14,452 nucleotides of DNA, from NCBI GenBank assembly GCA_013138855.1, contig WTBX01000177.1, forward strand, positions 1-14,452, read 5' to 3'. The notes beneath the pieces were generated by a model that was not told the origin of the DNA, made no database searches, and worked only from the letters and a program-made list of their open reading frames with translations. This document shows, piece after piece, positions 6,452 through 14,046 of this stretch. How positions within the stretch are numbered: position 1 is the stretch's first letter; each line of letters begins with the position of its first letter. The translations under genes were made by a program, and so were the position numbers. This stretch comes from Methylococcaceae bacterium. Its GTDB lineage: Bacteria > Pseudomonadota > Gammaproteobacteria > Methylococcales > Methylomonadaceae.

Positions 6452-6925
6452 ATGGCTGAAGAAAACAAAACTGAAGAAAAAAACTTTTCCATTCAAAAAA
6501 TATACACTAAAGATATTTCTTTTGAAACGCCTAATTCACCACAAATTTTTATCGACAAATGGGAACCACAAGTCGATTTTAATTTAGGTACGAATGTACA
6601 ACCTTTAGAAGATGATTTATATGAAGTTTCATTAACGGTCACGGTTACTGTTAAATGTGGCGAAAAAACAGCGTATTTAGTTGAAGTTGTTCAAGCAGGT
6701 GTTTTTACCTTAGCAAGTTTCAGCGAGCAAGAAATGGGACCTATGATGGGCAGTTTTTGTCCTAATATTTTATTCCCTTATGCTAGAGAAGTTGTTTCTG
6801 ATCTCGTTAATAAAGGTGGCTTTCCTCAATTATTATTAGCTCCTGTTAATTTTGACGCGCTTTATGCTCAACATTTACAACAAGGACAAGCTCCACAAGC
6901 TCCTAGCACCGATACCGTTAATTAA
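6452..6925 (+). CDS. secB: Protein-export chaperone SecB
   Basis: Cytoplasmic tetrameric chaperone that keeps preproteins unfolded and delivers them to SecA. The 157-aa length is normal. Family signatures are FSIQKIYTKDISFETPNSP near the start, WEPQVDFNLGTN, the AYLVEVVQAGVF strand, and the highly conserved LFPYAREVVSDLVNKGGFPQLLLAPVNFD segment (in two parts across about 110-137). A Gln/Ala/Pro tail ends the protein. It follows the rhodanese gene by 67 bp and precedes gpsA by 3 bp, the same order as in many gammaproteobacteria except that no glutaredoxin gene (grxC) lies in front of it. Confidence 0.97.
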   Translation: MAEENKTEEKNFSIQKIYTKDISFETPNSPQIFIDKWEPQVDFNLGTNVQPLEDDLYEVSLTVTVTVKCGEKTAYLVEVVQAGVFTLASFSEQEMGPMMGSFCPNILFPYAREVVSDLVNKGGFPQLLLAPVNFDALYAQHLQQGQAPQAPSTDTVN

Positions 6926-6928
6926 TAA

Positions 6929-7927
6929 ATGACAACTAAAATCAGTGTTCTGGGAGCAGGCTCTTGGGGGACTGCTTTAGCAATGCTGGCAGCTAGAAAT
7001 GGCTGTCAGACTTTGTTATGGGGACATAACCCTGAGCATATCGCGCAGCTTAAAGAAGATAGGGAAAATAAACATTATTTAGCTGGATTACGCTTTCCTG
7101 ATACGCTTAATGTTACGTCTGAATTAGAAGAAGTTGCAACGTTCAGTTCTTTATTATTAATTTCAGTGCCTAGTCATGCTTTTAAAGCAACGCTGTTAAA
7201 TTTAAAGCCCTTTATTACCCCACAAACCCAAATAGCTTGGGCAACCAAAGGTTTTTGTGCTGATAATGGCGCATTACTGGATTCATTAGTTGCTACACAT
7301 CTATTTCCGCAAACACCTACCGCTGTCCTTTCTGGGCCTACCTTTGCCAAAGAAGTTGCCGCAGACTTACCTACAGCAATGACTATTGCCTCAGCCAATA
7401 CTGAATTTGCAAATAAGCTATCGGGACTATTACATAATCAGCGTTTTAGAACTTACACCAGTACTGATATTATTGGCGTGCAAGTGGGCGGTGCAATTAA
7501 AAATGTATTAGCCATTGCCGCAGGTATTGCAGATGGTTTGGGGCTTGGTGCAAATACACGAGCCGCATTAATTACGCGTGGTTTATCAGAAGTTATTCGA
7601 TTAGGAATAAAGTTAGGGGGTAAGCAAGAAACTTTTATGGGGCTTGCAGGTTTAGGTGATTTGATTTTAACCTGTACTGATGACCAATCGCGTAATCGAC
7701 GTTTTGGTTTAGCCTTAGGCCAAGGGAAAAGCCAAGCCGAGGCTGTAAAAGCGATCGGTCAGGAAATTGAAGGGGTGTTTGCGGCTAAGGAAGCCTATGT
7801 ATTATCAAAAAAATACGAGGTGGAAATGCCCATTACCGAACAAACTTATAAAGTTCTCTACGAAGGCTTAGATCCACGTATTGCCGTACAAAATTTACTT
7901 ACCCGCGAACAAAAAGCTGAAAGCTAA
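6929..7927 (+). CDS. gpsA: Glycerol-3-phosphate dehydrogenase [NAD(P)+]
   Basis: Cytoplasmic enzyme reducing dihydroxyacetone phosphate to sn-glycerol 3-phosphate, the backbone precursor of phospholipids. 332 aa, as usual. The Rossmann motif GAGSWG (9-14), SGPTFAKEVA (135-144), catalytic Lys191 in GAIKNVLAIAAGIADG, and the substrate-binding GLAGLGDLILTCT and SRNRRFG segments are all intact. The start codon lies 3 nt after the secB stop without a separate ribosome site, so translation is probably coupled. It ends the rightward series and is followed by a hairpin terminator. In E. coli cysE follows here; in this window the next gene is unrelated and on the opposite strand. Confidence 0.97.
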   Translation: MTTKISVLGAGSWGTALAMLAARNGCQTLLWGHNPEHIAQLKEDRENKHYLAGLRFPDTLNVTSELEEVATFSSLLLISVPSHAFKATLLNLKPFITPQTQIAWATKGFCADNGALLDSLVATHLFPQTPTAVLSGPTFAKEVAADLPTAMTIASANTEFANKLSGLLHNQRFRTYTSTDIIGVQVGGAIKNVLAIAAGIADGLGLGANTRAALITRGLSEVIRLGIKLGGKQETFMGLAGLGDLILTCTDDQSRNRRFGLALGQGKSQAEAVKAIGQEIEGVFAAKEAYVLSKKYEVEMPITEQTYKVLYEGLDPRIAVQNLLTREQKAES

Positions 7928-7977
7928 AGAGCAAGGTTTTTAACGGTTCTTCAGGTTCTTTTGTGAAAAAGAAGAAG

Positions 7978-8035
7978 AAGGATTGGCAGTCCTTCCTTAG
8001 AATATGCAGCTGGTTAGAGGACTGCCAGTCCTTTT
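7978..8035 (+). terminator. gpsA terminator made of doubled palindrome
   Basis: Arms 7978-7992 (AAGGATTGGCAGTCC) and 8019-8033 (GGACTGCCAGTCCTT) pair over 15 positions with one G-U, around a 26-nt loop, followed by a short T run (8032-8035). The minus-strand side is also T-rich (CTTCTTCTTC), so it may stop transcription both from gpsA and from the convergent gene ending at 8048. The right-arm complement contains GGACT-GGC-AGTCC, itself a palindrome, so each arm can also fold alone. Confidence 0.65.
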
Positions 8036-8047
8036 AGAACATCTAAA

Positions 8048-8812
8048 TTAAAACGTCAAAAAGTAAAGTCTGTAGTCATTTCCATCAAATAGCATTGAAA
8101 ATGCACGGGTATTACTATTAGTAGGTGTTCCAACTAAAGTTAGCATAGGGATTGAACGAAAGTTATATTGGAAGTTGCTAGCCGTTGGATTATACGCGGC
8201 TTGATAAATAACATTATTCGTTCCGCTTTTCATTGCAAAAAAGCGAGAATCAACGCCATCATGCAGTATAGAGGTACGCTGCCAATCGGTATCACTAGGC
8301 ATTCCTGTAACACTTAATGCTTTGTTGGTATATTCATATTGTTTGCTATTTAAATTAAACGCGAATTCATAAAAAGTTGATCTTTCTCTGCTTCTAGGCA
8401 TATAAAGCTTATAATTACGACCATCATGTAATACCGAAAAATTACTAACATCAGTATCATAAGGCATACCCACAATACGCACGGCTGGAATTGCCTGATA
8501 ACCAAATTGGTACGATTTAGCCGCCGTGTTAAAACCAAATTGATACAAAATGTCATTGGTTCCTGCTTTGAAAAAAAACAAGCGATAAGCCCCGCCATTT
8601 CTATCGTACATCATTGCCCAACGATTCCAGTCGGTATCAACAGGCGCTCCCGTAATACTTAAATTGGAAATTGAACGGTGTCCAAAGACATAGCTCGTTG
8701 TTCCTTTCTGATAAGCAGCTTGATTAACAAAGGGAGCAGCAATACTTTGTTGCGCGGTTAGTAAAAGGGCTAAAAAAACTAAAAGTCCATAAATTTTTTT
8801 TGTTGTGTTCAT
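8048..8812 (-). CDS. Secreted four-repeat protein, function unknown
   Basis: 254 aa. A typical signal peptide (basic MNTTKK, hydrophobic core about 8-20, AxA-like site at SIAA, cleavage near 25-26) points to export. The rest is four repeats of about 55 residues starting near 41, 101, 159 and 214, with a partial unit at 32-40. The unit reads roughly Y-x-F-x4-I-x2-L-x-I-x-G-x-P-x-DTDW-x-R-x2-ML-x-DG-x2-YRLYF-x-K-x-GTN-x2-IYQ-x-AFN. Alternating aromatic and hydrophobic residues with GxP and DG turns suggest beta-sheet blades, as in beta-propellers or lectin-like folds. I do not recognise the family. The third and fourth repeats are degenerate in different places. A GAGGAT ribosome site precedes the ATG. 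It is a monocistronic gene, divergent from hrpA. Confidence 0.8.
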   Translation of the reverse strand: MNTTKKIYGLLVFLALLLTAQQSIAAPFVNQAAYQKGTTSYVFGHRSISNLSITGAPVDTDWNRWAMMYDRNGGAYRLFFFKAGTNDILYQFGFNTAAKSYQFGYQAIPAVRIVGMPYDTDVSNFSVLHDGRNYKLYMPRSRERSTFYEFAFNLNSKQYEYTNKALSVTGMPSDTDWQRTSILHDGVDSRFFAMKSGTNNVIYQAAYNPTASNFQYNFRSIPMLTLVGTPTNSNTRAFSMLFDGNDYRLYFLTF

Positions 8813-8872
8813 CGCTACATCCTCATCTTATTGTTAAAAAGCACTTTATCTAAAGTGATATTTGCCTTGTAG

Positions 8873-8900
8873 ATATTATTTTAGCGCATAAATAAAACAA
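8873..8900 (-). promoter_or_regulatory. Candidate promoter of the secreted repeat-protein gene
   Basis: On the minus strand TTGTTT (8895-8900) and TAATAT (8873-8878) are spaced 16 bp, about 60 bp ahead of the start codon. The downstream dyad CACTTTATCTAAAGTG (8842-8857) would fall in the leader, where a bound repressor or an RNA hairpin could act. The -35 match is modest. Confidence 0.35.
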
Positions 8901-9109
8901 TACTACCCCTTATACTCATAGTGCAATTTAAAAGGGCTAGTATTAATTATAAGCTGTTGTTAAATATTAACACTCTTAAATATATCGTTGCGATAAATTT
9001 AGTATTAATAATATGATTGAGGAATAATGAGCTGCTATTTTAATTTGTAGGTATTGTTATTTTCTCTTAAATCAAAATATATCAAGGGCATTAAGCTTAT
9101 ATATTCAAG

Positions 9110-9115
9110 TATAAT
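9110..9115 (+). promoter_or_regulatory. Perfect -10 box close to hrpA
   Basis: TATAAT lies 24 bp before the hrpA ATG with no good -35 at the expected distance. If used, the message would have a leader of only about 18 nt, with no Shine-Dalgarno sequence. A second weak option is TTGCGA (8988-8993) with TAATAT (9009-9014). Confidence 0.3.
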
Positions 9116-9139
9116 AGTGGTTTTGCTTAATTCTTTTGC

Positions 9140-12100
9140 ATGTCCTCTCCTGAACGTTTCAAACAGCTCTCCAACAAACTTTCCCATTGCTTAAATCAAG
9201 ATCGTCATCGCTTAAGGTCACAATTAAACCGATTGCGTACCCAGCATCAAAAAGGCATTGATTTTGGTAGTAAACTTGATGATTTATCTCAAAAACTAGA
9301 TGCTTCAATCTCAAAACGTAATCAACGTCAAGCAAGCATTCCTGCGTTAAATTTTCCTGATTTACCTGTTACCAAGAAAAAAGATGAAATTGCCGAATTA
9401 ATTAAAAATAATCAGGTAGTGATTCTTTGCGGTGAAACAGGCTCAGGAAAAACGACGCAGTTACCGAAAATTTGTTTATCCGTTGGTCGCGGTGTAGCGG
9501 GATTTATTGGACATACTCAACCACGAAGAATTGCCGCGCGTACCGTTGCTGACCGTATTGCTGAAGAGTTAGGGCAGGGCGTAGGGCAATCAGTCGGCTA
9601 TAAAGTTCGTTTTCACGATCAAACCCACGATCAATCGTTGATTAAATTAATGACCGATGGGATTTTATTGGCAGAATCTCAAAATGATCCTTATTTAAAT
9701 CAATACGACACGATTATTATTGATGAAGCGCACGAACGTAGTTTAAATATCGACTTTCTTTTAGGGTATATGCGTTGGCTACTACCTAGGCGTAAAGACT
9801 TAAAGTTAATCATAACCTCCGCAACGATTGACCCTGAACGCTTTTCGCGGCATTTTAATGATGCGCCCATTATTAATGTTTCTGGGCGAACTTATCCTGT
9901 AGAAATTCGCCACCGTCCTATTGAACAATTAGAAGAAGATGATGAAACCAGTGCAGATTTACAGCAAGCGATTTTAAATGCGGTTGATGAATTGCATAGT
10001 GAAATACGCGGCGATATTTTAATTTTTTTAAGCGGCGAGCATGAAATCCGTGAAACCGCTGAATCGTTACGCAAACATCATCCTGCTAATTGCGAAATTT
10101 TACCGCTGTATTCTAAACTCAGCGTCAGCGAACAAGAGCGCGTCTTTAAACCGAGTGGAAAGTTGAGAGTTGTTCTCGCTACCAATGTCGCGGAAACCTC
10201 GCTTACCGTTCCTGGTATTCGTACCGTGATTGATACAGGTCATGCGCGTATCAGTCGTTATTCTCATCGCAGTAAAATCCAACGCTTACCGATTGAAAAA
10301 ATATCTCAAGCCAGTGCTAATCAACGTACAGGACGTTGTGGGCGGGTTGCCGATGGAATTTGTATTCGCTTATATTCACAGGATGATTTTTTATCACGCC
10401 CTGAATTCACCGACCCTGAAATTACTCGTACCAATTTATCGTCGGTCATTTTACAAATGGCAGCCTTAAAGCTAGGCGATATAGAGGATTTCCCTTTTGT
10501 TGAGCCACCTGACGATAAAATGATTCGGGATGGTAAAACCATGCTCTATGAAGTCAACGCGCTGGACAAGCAAGGCAAAATTACCGAAGAGGGTCGAAAG
10601 CTAGCTAAACTGCCAACTGACCCTAAATTAGCGCGAATGTTATTGGCAGCGGAAAAATTGCATTGTTTAACTGAAGTCGCGATTATTGTGGCAGGCTTGT
10701 CGATACAAGATCCCCGCGAAAAACCCTCCGATAAAATGCAACAGGCAGAGGCTAAACATGCGGCCTATAAAACCGATGACTCGGATTTTTTAAGTTTTAT
10801 AAAATTGTGGAATACCTTTAAAGAACAGAAAAAACATTTATCGAATAATAAATTGCGTAAATATTGTCGCGAAAACTTTCTATCCTATGTACGAATGCTT
10901 GAATGGCAGGATATACACACGCAAATTATGCGCGTCATTAAGGGTGAATTAAAGCTTAAACCTAATGTGGTTGAAGCGGATTATGCTGAAATTCATCAAG
11001 CCTTATTAGCAGGTTTACTCTCTAATATTGGTTTTCTTCATGAAAAATATGAATATTTAGGCGCGAGAAATTTAAAGTTTTTTATTTTTCCGGGTTCTAG
11101 TCAATATAAAGCCCGTCCTAAATGGTTGATGGCTGCCGAGCAAGTCGAAACCAGTAAAGTTTATGCGCGTAATGTGGCGAAAATTGAACCCGAATGGATA
11201 GAGAAAGCCGCAGAACATTTAATTAAACGTAGTTATTCTGATCCGCATTGGGAGAAAAAAGCGCGTCGTTCAGCCATTTATGAGCGCACTTTACTCTATG
11301 GTTTGACATTAACTGCGAAGCGTAAAATTCCTTACGAGCATGTTGACCCGAAAGCGGCGCGAGAGATTTTTATTCGCTCTGGTTTAGTCGCACAAGACTA
11401 TCATACCAACGCCCCCTTTTTTAGAGCGAATCAAGCCTTATTAGAAGAGGTGGGGATGATTCAGCACAAAGGTCGGCGGGTTGATTTAGTTGAAGATGAA
11501 GAATGGCTGTATCATTTTTATGATAGCAGGCTGCCTGAAACCATCGTCAATGGCATTACTTTAGACCAATGGCGTAAACAATCTGAAAAAGAAAATCCTA
11601 AGATTTTATTCTTAAGCAAAGAAGATTTAACCCGCGAAGATGAAGGCACTATTAATGAGTGGGATTTTCCTGATAGTAAAAAGGTCGGGCGTTTAAATAT
11701 CGAGTTAAGTTATCGTTTTGAACCTGGTCATGATGAAGATGGTGTCAGCGCAATTATTCCTGTTCATCAACTCAATCAAGTCACAGCCCAACCGTTTGAA
11801 TGGTTAGTACCGGGTTTATTGGAAGAAAAAGTCACTGCTTTAATTAAATCGTTACCCAAACAACTGCGGAAGCATTTTGTACCTGTGCCACAAACGGCAA
11901 AACAATGTTTAGAGATCGAACCTGATTTTAAAGGTTCTTTATATGAATGGTTAGCGATGCGTTTGCGCAAATTGACAGGCGAGGCGATTCCCTTAAATGA
12001 ATGGCATCCAGAGCTGTTAAGCGAACATTTAAAGATGAGTTACCGTGTGGTTGATGAACAAGGTAAAGCTTTGGAATATGGACGTGATTTAAAAAAATTA

Positions 12101-13027
12101 CAAGCTAAATATGCGGTGACCGCAGGCGATAGTTTTGATGAGCTTGCCGCTGATGAATTGAATTACACGGGTTATATTGAATGGGCATTTGATGATTTGC
12201 CTGAAACTTATCAATTTATGCAGCACAATCAAAGTTTTGTGGGATTCCCAGCGTTAGTGGATGAAAAAGACAGTATTGGAGTAAAGATTTTTGATACACA
12301 AGAAAAAGCGCAATTTAATCATGAGTTAGGGTTGGTGCGATTATTTCAACTGCAATGTCGTAAAGACTGCACTTATATCTTAAAAAACTTGCCTCGTTCT
12401 GCCAATAGTGAGTTGCTATATAACAAGTTATTACCGCATCCTTTATTAAAACAACGCGCCTCGGTTTCCTATAAGGATGATTTACTGCATTTGTTGTTAT
12501 ATACGACCTTTGTTGAGTCTAAAAGCATTCGTAGTCAAACAGCATTTCAAGAAGTTTTGAAGCAACATAAGTCGCAATTAATAACTTTGAGTGATGAAAT
12601 TTCTAAACTTTTATTAGAGGTTATGGAGGCGTATAGAACCATTAACCTTCAACTCAACTCAAAAACAATTCCCCCTGAATTGGTCACGGATATTCAAACA
12701 CAACTCAATCATTTGCTTTATCAAGGTTTTATTCGTTATATTCCTTTTCAGCAATTAAAGCAGTTACCGCGTTATTTAAAAGCGATTAGTTATAGGCTGG
12801 AAAAAAGAGATTTAACTCAAACGAAAATGCAGGAATTAAATCGTTATTGGACGCGGTTTTGGAAGGAAGTGCAAAAGCAAGCGGCTAATGAAGCTATTGC
12901 ACCTGAGCGTGATGATTTTCGCTGGTTATTAGAAGAGCTTAGGGTGTCGCTTTATGCGCAACAATTAAAAACGCCTTATCCTGTGTCATCGAAACGATTG
13001 GAGAAGGCGTGGGATAATAGATATTAG
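9140..13027 (+). CDS. hrpA: ATP-dependent RNA helicase HrpA (DEAH box)
   Basis: Large cytoplasmic DEAH-box RNA helicase, 1295 aa against about 1300 in E. coli; HrpA acts in mRNA processing and in rescue of stalled ribosomes. Helicase core: Walker A GETGSGKT (98-105), QPRRIAA (127-133), DEAH (195-198), SAT (227-229), FLSGEHEIRE (296-305), ATNVAETSLTVPGI (347-360) and motif VI QRTGRCGR (395-402). Winged-helix, ratchet-like and OB-fold regions follow to about 740. The remaining C-terminal half (about 740-1290) matches the HrpA-specific DUF3418-type extension, with FEWLVPGLLEEKVTALIKSLPK near its middle. No truncation or frameshift is seen. It is alone in its transcription unit and convergent with ribE. 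Confidence 0.96.
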   Translation: MSSPERFKQLSNKLSHCLNQDRHRLRSQLNRLRTQHQKGIDFGSKLDDLSQKLDASISKRNQRQASIPALNFPDLPVTKKKDEIAELIKNNQVVILCGETGSGKTTQLPKICLSVGRGVAGFIGHTQPRRIAARTVADRIAEELGQGVGQSVGYKVRFHDQTHDQSLIKLMTDGILLAESQNDPYLNQYDTIIIDEAHERSLNIDFLLGYMRWLLPRRKDLKLIITSATIDPERFSRHFNDAPIINVSGRTYPVEIRHRPIEQLEEDDETSADLQQAILNAVDELHSEIRGDILIFLSGEHEIRETAESLRKHHPANCEILPLYSKLSVSEQERVFKPSGKLRVVLATNVAETSLTVPGIRTVIDTGHARISRYSHRSKIQRLPIEKISQASANQRTGRCGRVADGICIRLYSQDDFLSRPEFTDPEITRTNLSSVILQMAALKLGDIEDFPFVEPPDDKMIRDGKTMLYEVNALDKQGKITEEGRKLAKLPTDPKLARMLLAAEKLHCLTEVAIIVAGLSIQDPREKPSDKMQQAEAKHAAYKTDDSDFLSFIKLWNTFKEQKKHLSNNKLRKYCRENFLSYVRMLEWQDIHTQIMRVIKGELKLKPNVVEADYAEIHQALLAGLLSNIGFLHEKYEYLGARNLKFFIFPGSSQYKARPKWLMAAEQVETSKVYARNVAKIEPEWIEKAAEHLIKRSYSDPHWEKKARRSAIYERTLLYGLTLTAKRKIPYEHVDPKAAREIFIRSGLVAQDYHTNAPFFRANQALLEEVGMIQHKGRRVDLVEDEEWLYHFYDSRLPETIVNGITLDQWRKQSEKENPKILFLSKEDLTREDEGTINEWDFPDSKKVGRLNIELSYRFEPGHDEDGVSAIIPVHQLNQVTAQPFEWLVPGLLEEKVTALIKSLPKQLRKHFVPVPQTAKQCLEIEPDFKGSLYEWLAMRLRKLTGEAIPLNEWHPELLSEHLKMSYRVVDEQGKALEYGRDLKKLQAKYAVTAGDSFDELAADELNYTGYIEWAFDDLPETYQFMQHNQSFVGFPALVDEKDSIGVKIFDTQEKAQFNHELGLVRLFQLQCRKDCTYILKNLPRSANSELLYNKLLPHPLLKQRASVSYKDDLLHLLLYTTFVESKSIRSQTAFQEVLKQHKSQLITLSDEISKLLLEVMEAYRTINLQLNSKTIPPELVTDIQTQLNHLLYQGFIRYIPFQQLKQLPRYLKAISYRLEKRDLTQTKMQELNRYWTRFWKEVQKQAANEAIAPERDDFRWLLEELRVSLYAQQLKTPYPVSSKRLEKAWDNRY

Positions 13028-13046
13028 TGAACTACTCAGGCGGAGG

Positions 13047-13121
13047 CGCGACTTTTAGTCACGCACGAAGTTTCATCCATAAATAGATGTTTTTAGGTCT
13101 CGTGCGCGACTAAAAGTCGCG
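13047..13121. repeat. Long inverted repeat between hrpA and ribE
   Basis: Arms 13047-13068 and 13100-13121 are complementary at 21 of 22 positions around a 31-nt loop. The right arm contains CGCGACT-AAA-AGTCGCG (13105-13121), a perfect 7-3-7 palindrome; the left arm has the same unit with one change (GACT-TTT-AGTC core at 13050-13060). It fills the gap between two convergent genes and could stop transcription from both sides, but neither side has a strong T run. It looks more like a dispersed palindromic repeat that has taken over this role. Confidence 0.7.
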
Positions 13122-13145
13122 TTTCCAAAGCCTTGAAATTTAATC

Positions 13146-13802
13146 TTAATGAGTAAATCCCGATTGCTGTAACAATTCCATAGTTACTTGACCAGAAGGT
13201 TGTGCGGCGGCTTCACCTTTCATTAACCGCTCCATGTATCGAGCTAATAAATCCACTTCTAAATTTACTTGAGAGCCGACTTCGGTGTCACCTAAAGTCG
13301 TTTCTTTTAAGGTATGCGGCACGATGTTGACTTCAAACATTGCCCCATCAACACTGTTGACCGTCAAACTAATACCATTGATACAAATCGAGCCTTTTTC
13401 AGCGATATATTTAGCGAGATTATCAGGTGCTTTAAATTTAAAACGAACCGAGCGGCCATCTGATTTTTTTTCTATGACTGAACCGATACCATCAACATGA
13501 CCGCTGACAATATGACCGCCTAAGCGTGTTGACGGTGTTAATGCTAATTCTAAATTAACAGGCATTGCGACTTGGGCGGTATTTAGAATAGTTCGGGATA
13601 AAGTTTCATTAGACACATCCGCGCAAAAATGATGTTTACCTAATTCTACTGCGGTTAAACAAACACCGTTAACTGCAATGCTATCGCCTAAATTAGCATC
13701 CTTTAAAGACAGTTCACCTGTATGAATAGTTAAGCGACAATCACCGCCGCGTTTTTGTATTGAAGTGATTTTGCCAATGGCTAAAATAATTCCTGTAAAC
13801 AT
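13146..13802 (-). CDS. ribE: Riboflavin synthase (alpha chain)
   Basis: Catalyses dismutation of two 6,7-dimethyl-8-ribityllumazine molecules to riboflavin and a pyrimidine, the last step of riboflavin synthesis. 218 aa, the usual length. It is built of two homologous lumazine-binding barrels: the first starts MFTGII and carries NGVCLT (45-50), the second follows GGHIVSGHVDGIG (95-107) and carries NGISLTVN (142-149). The trimerising C-terminus with LEVDLLARYMERL is present. Only 30 bp separate it from the small upstream gene, and no FMN riboswitch is visible. It is probably transcribed with the genes to its right rather than with a rib operon. E. coli calls the same enzyme ribC. Confidence 0.96.
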   Translation of the reverse strand: MFTGIILAIGKITSIQKRGGDCRLTIHTGELSLKDANLGDSIAVNGVCLTAVELGKHHFCADVSNETLSRTILNTAQVAMPVNLELALTPSTRLGGHIVSGHVDGIGSVIEKKSDGRSVRFKFKAPDNLAKYIAEKGSICINGISLTVNSVDGAMFEVNIVPHTLKETTLGDTEVGSQVNLEVDLLARYMERLMKGEAAAQPSGQVTMELLQQSGFTH

Positions 13803-13832
13803 AAAGAGCCTTGTTTTAATATTTTATAATTA

Positions 13833-14015
13833 TCATGATAAACATTTATACAGTTCTGAATTTTTTTTGAGGGTGTAAGCCATAGCCTGTTCAAAATCAA
13901 GGCTATTGTCCTCGTTCACTTCTTGAATTTTGACTTTATTTTTAGGTAAGTTTTTTAATATTTCCAATAAAGCATCATAAAATGAATCTTCAACTTGAAT
14001 ATTTAGAGTTTTCAT
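13833..14015 (-). CDS. Small antitoxin-like protein, no toxin partner visible
   Basis: 60 aa. The N-terminal strand MKTLNIQVEDSFYDALLEIL followed by KNLPKNKVKI resembles the DNA-binding and dimerisation start of small antitoxins that precede RelE/ParE-type toxin genes. The end, FEQAMAYTLKKNSELYKCLS, resembles their toxin-binding helix. A clear ribosome site (AGGGA, about 6 nt before the ATG) supports expression. In such modules the toxin gene normally follows within a few bases, but here ribE begins 30 bp downstream, so this would be an orphan. The gene before it (14047 onward) is 31 bp away on the same strand. Assignment rests on sequence pattern memory only; another small regulator is possible. 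Confidence 0.6.
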   Translation of the reverse strand: MKTLNIQVEDSFYDALLEILKNLPKNKVKIQEVNEDNSLDFEQAMAYTLKKNSELYKCLS

Positions 14016-14046
14016 TTTGTTTCCCTGATTTTCCTGTGTTAAGTAT

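Larger units (their letters stand above)
8813..9139. other. 327-bp divergent intergenic region between repeat-protein gene and hrpA
   Basis: Gene-free and AT-rich. It contains three short dyads: CACTTTA-TC-TAAAGTG (8842-8857), TGTTAA-ATA-TTAACA (8958-8972) and TATCG-TTG-CGATA (about 8983-8995). The first lies between a candidate promoter and the start of the secreted-protein gene, a good position for an operator or mRNA hairpin. The others lie midway and could serve either gene. Confidence 0.5.

Noticed and set aside
13803..13832. FMN riboswitch ahead of ribE
   Set aside because: Only 30 bp are available before the neighbouring gene and no conserved RFN elements are seen.
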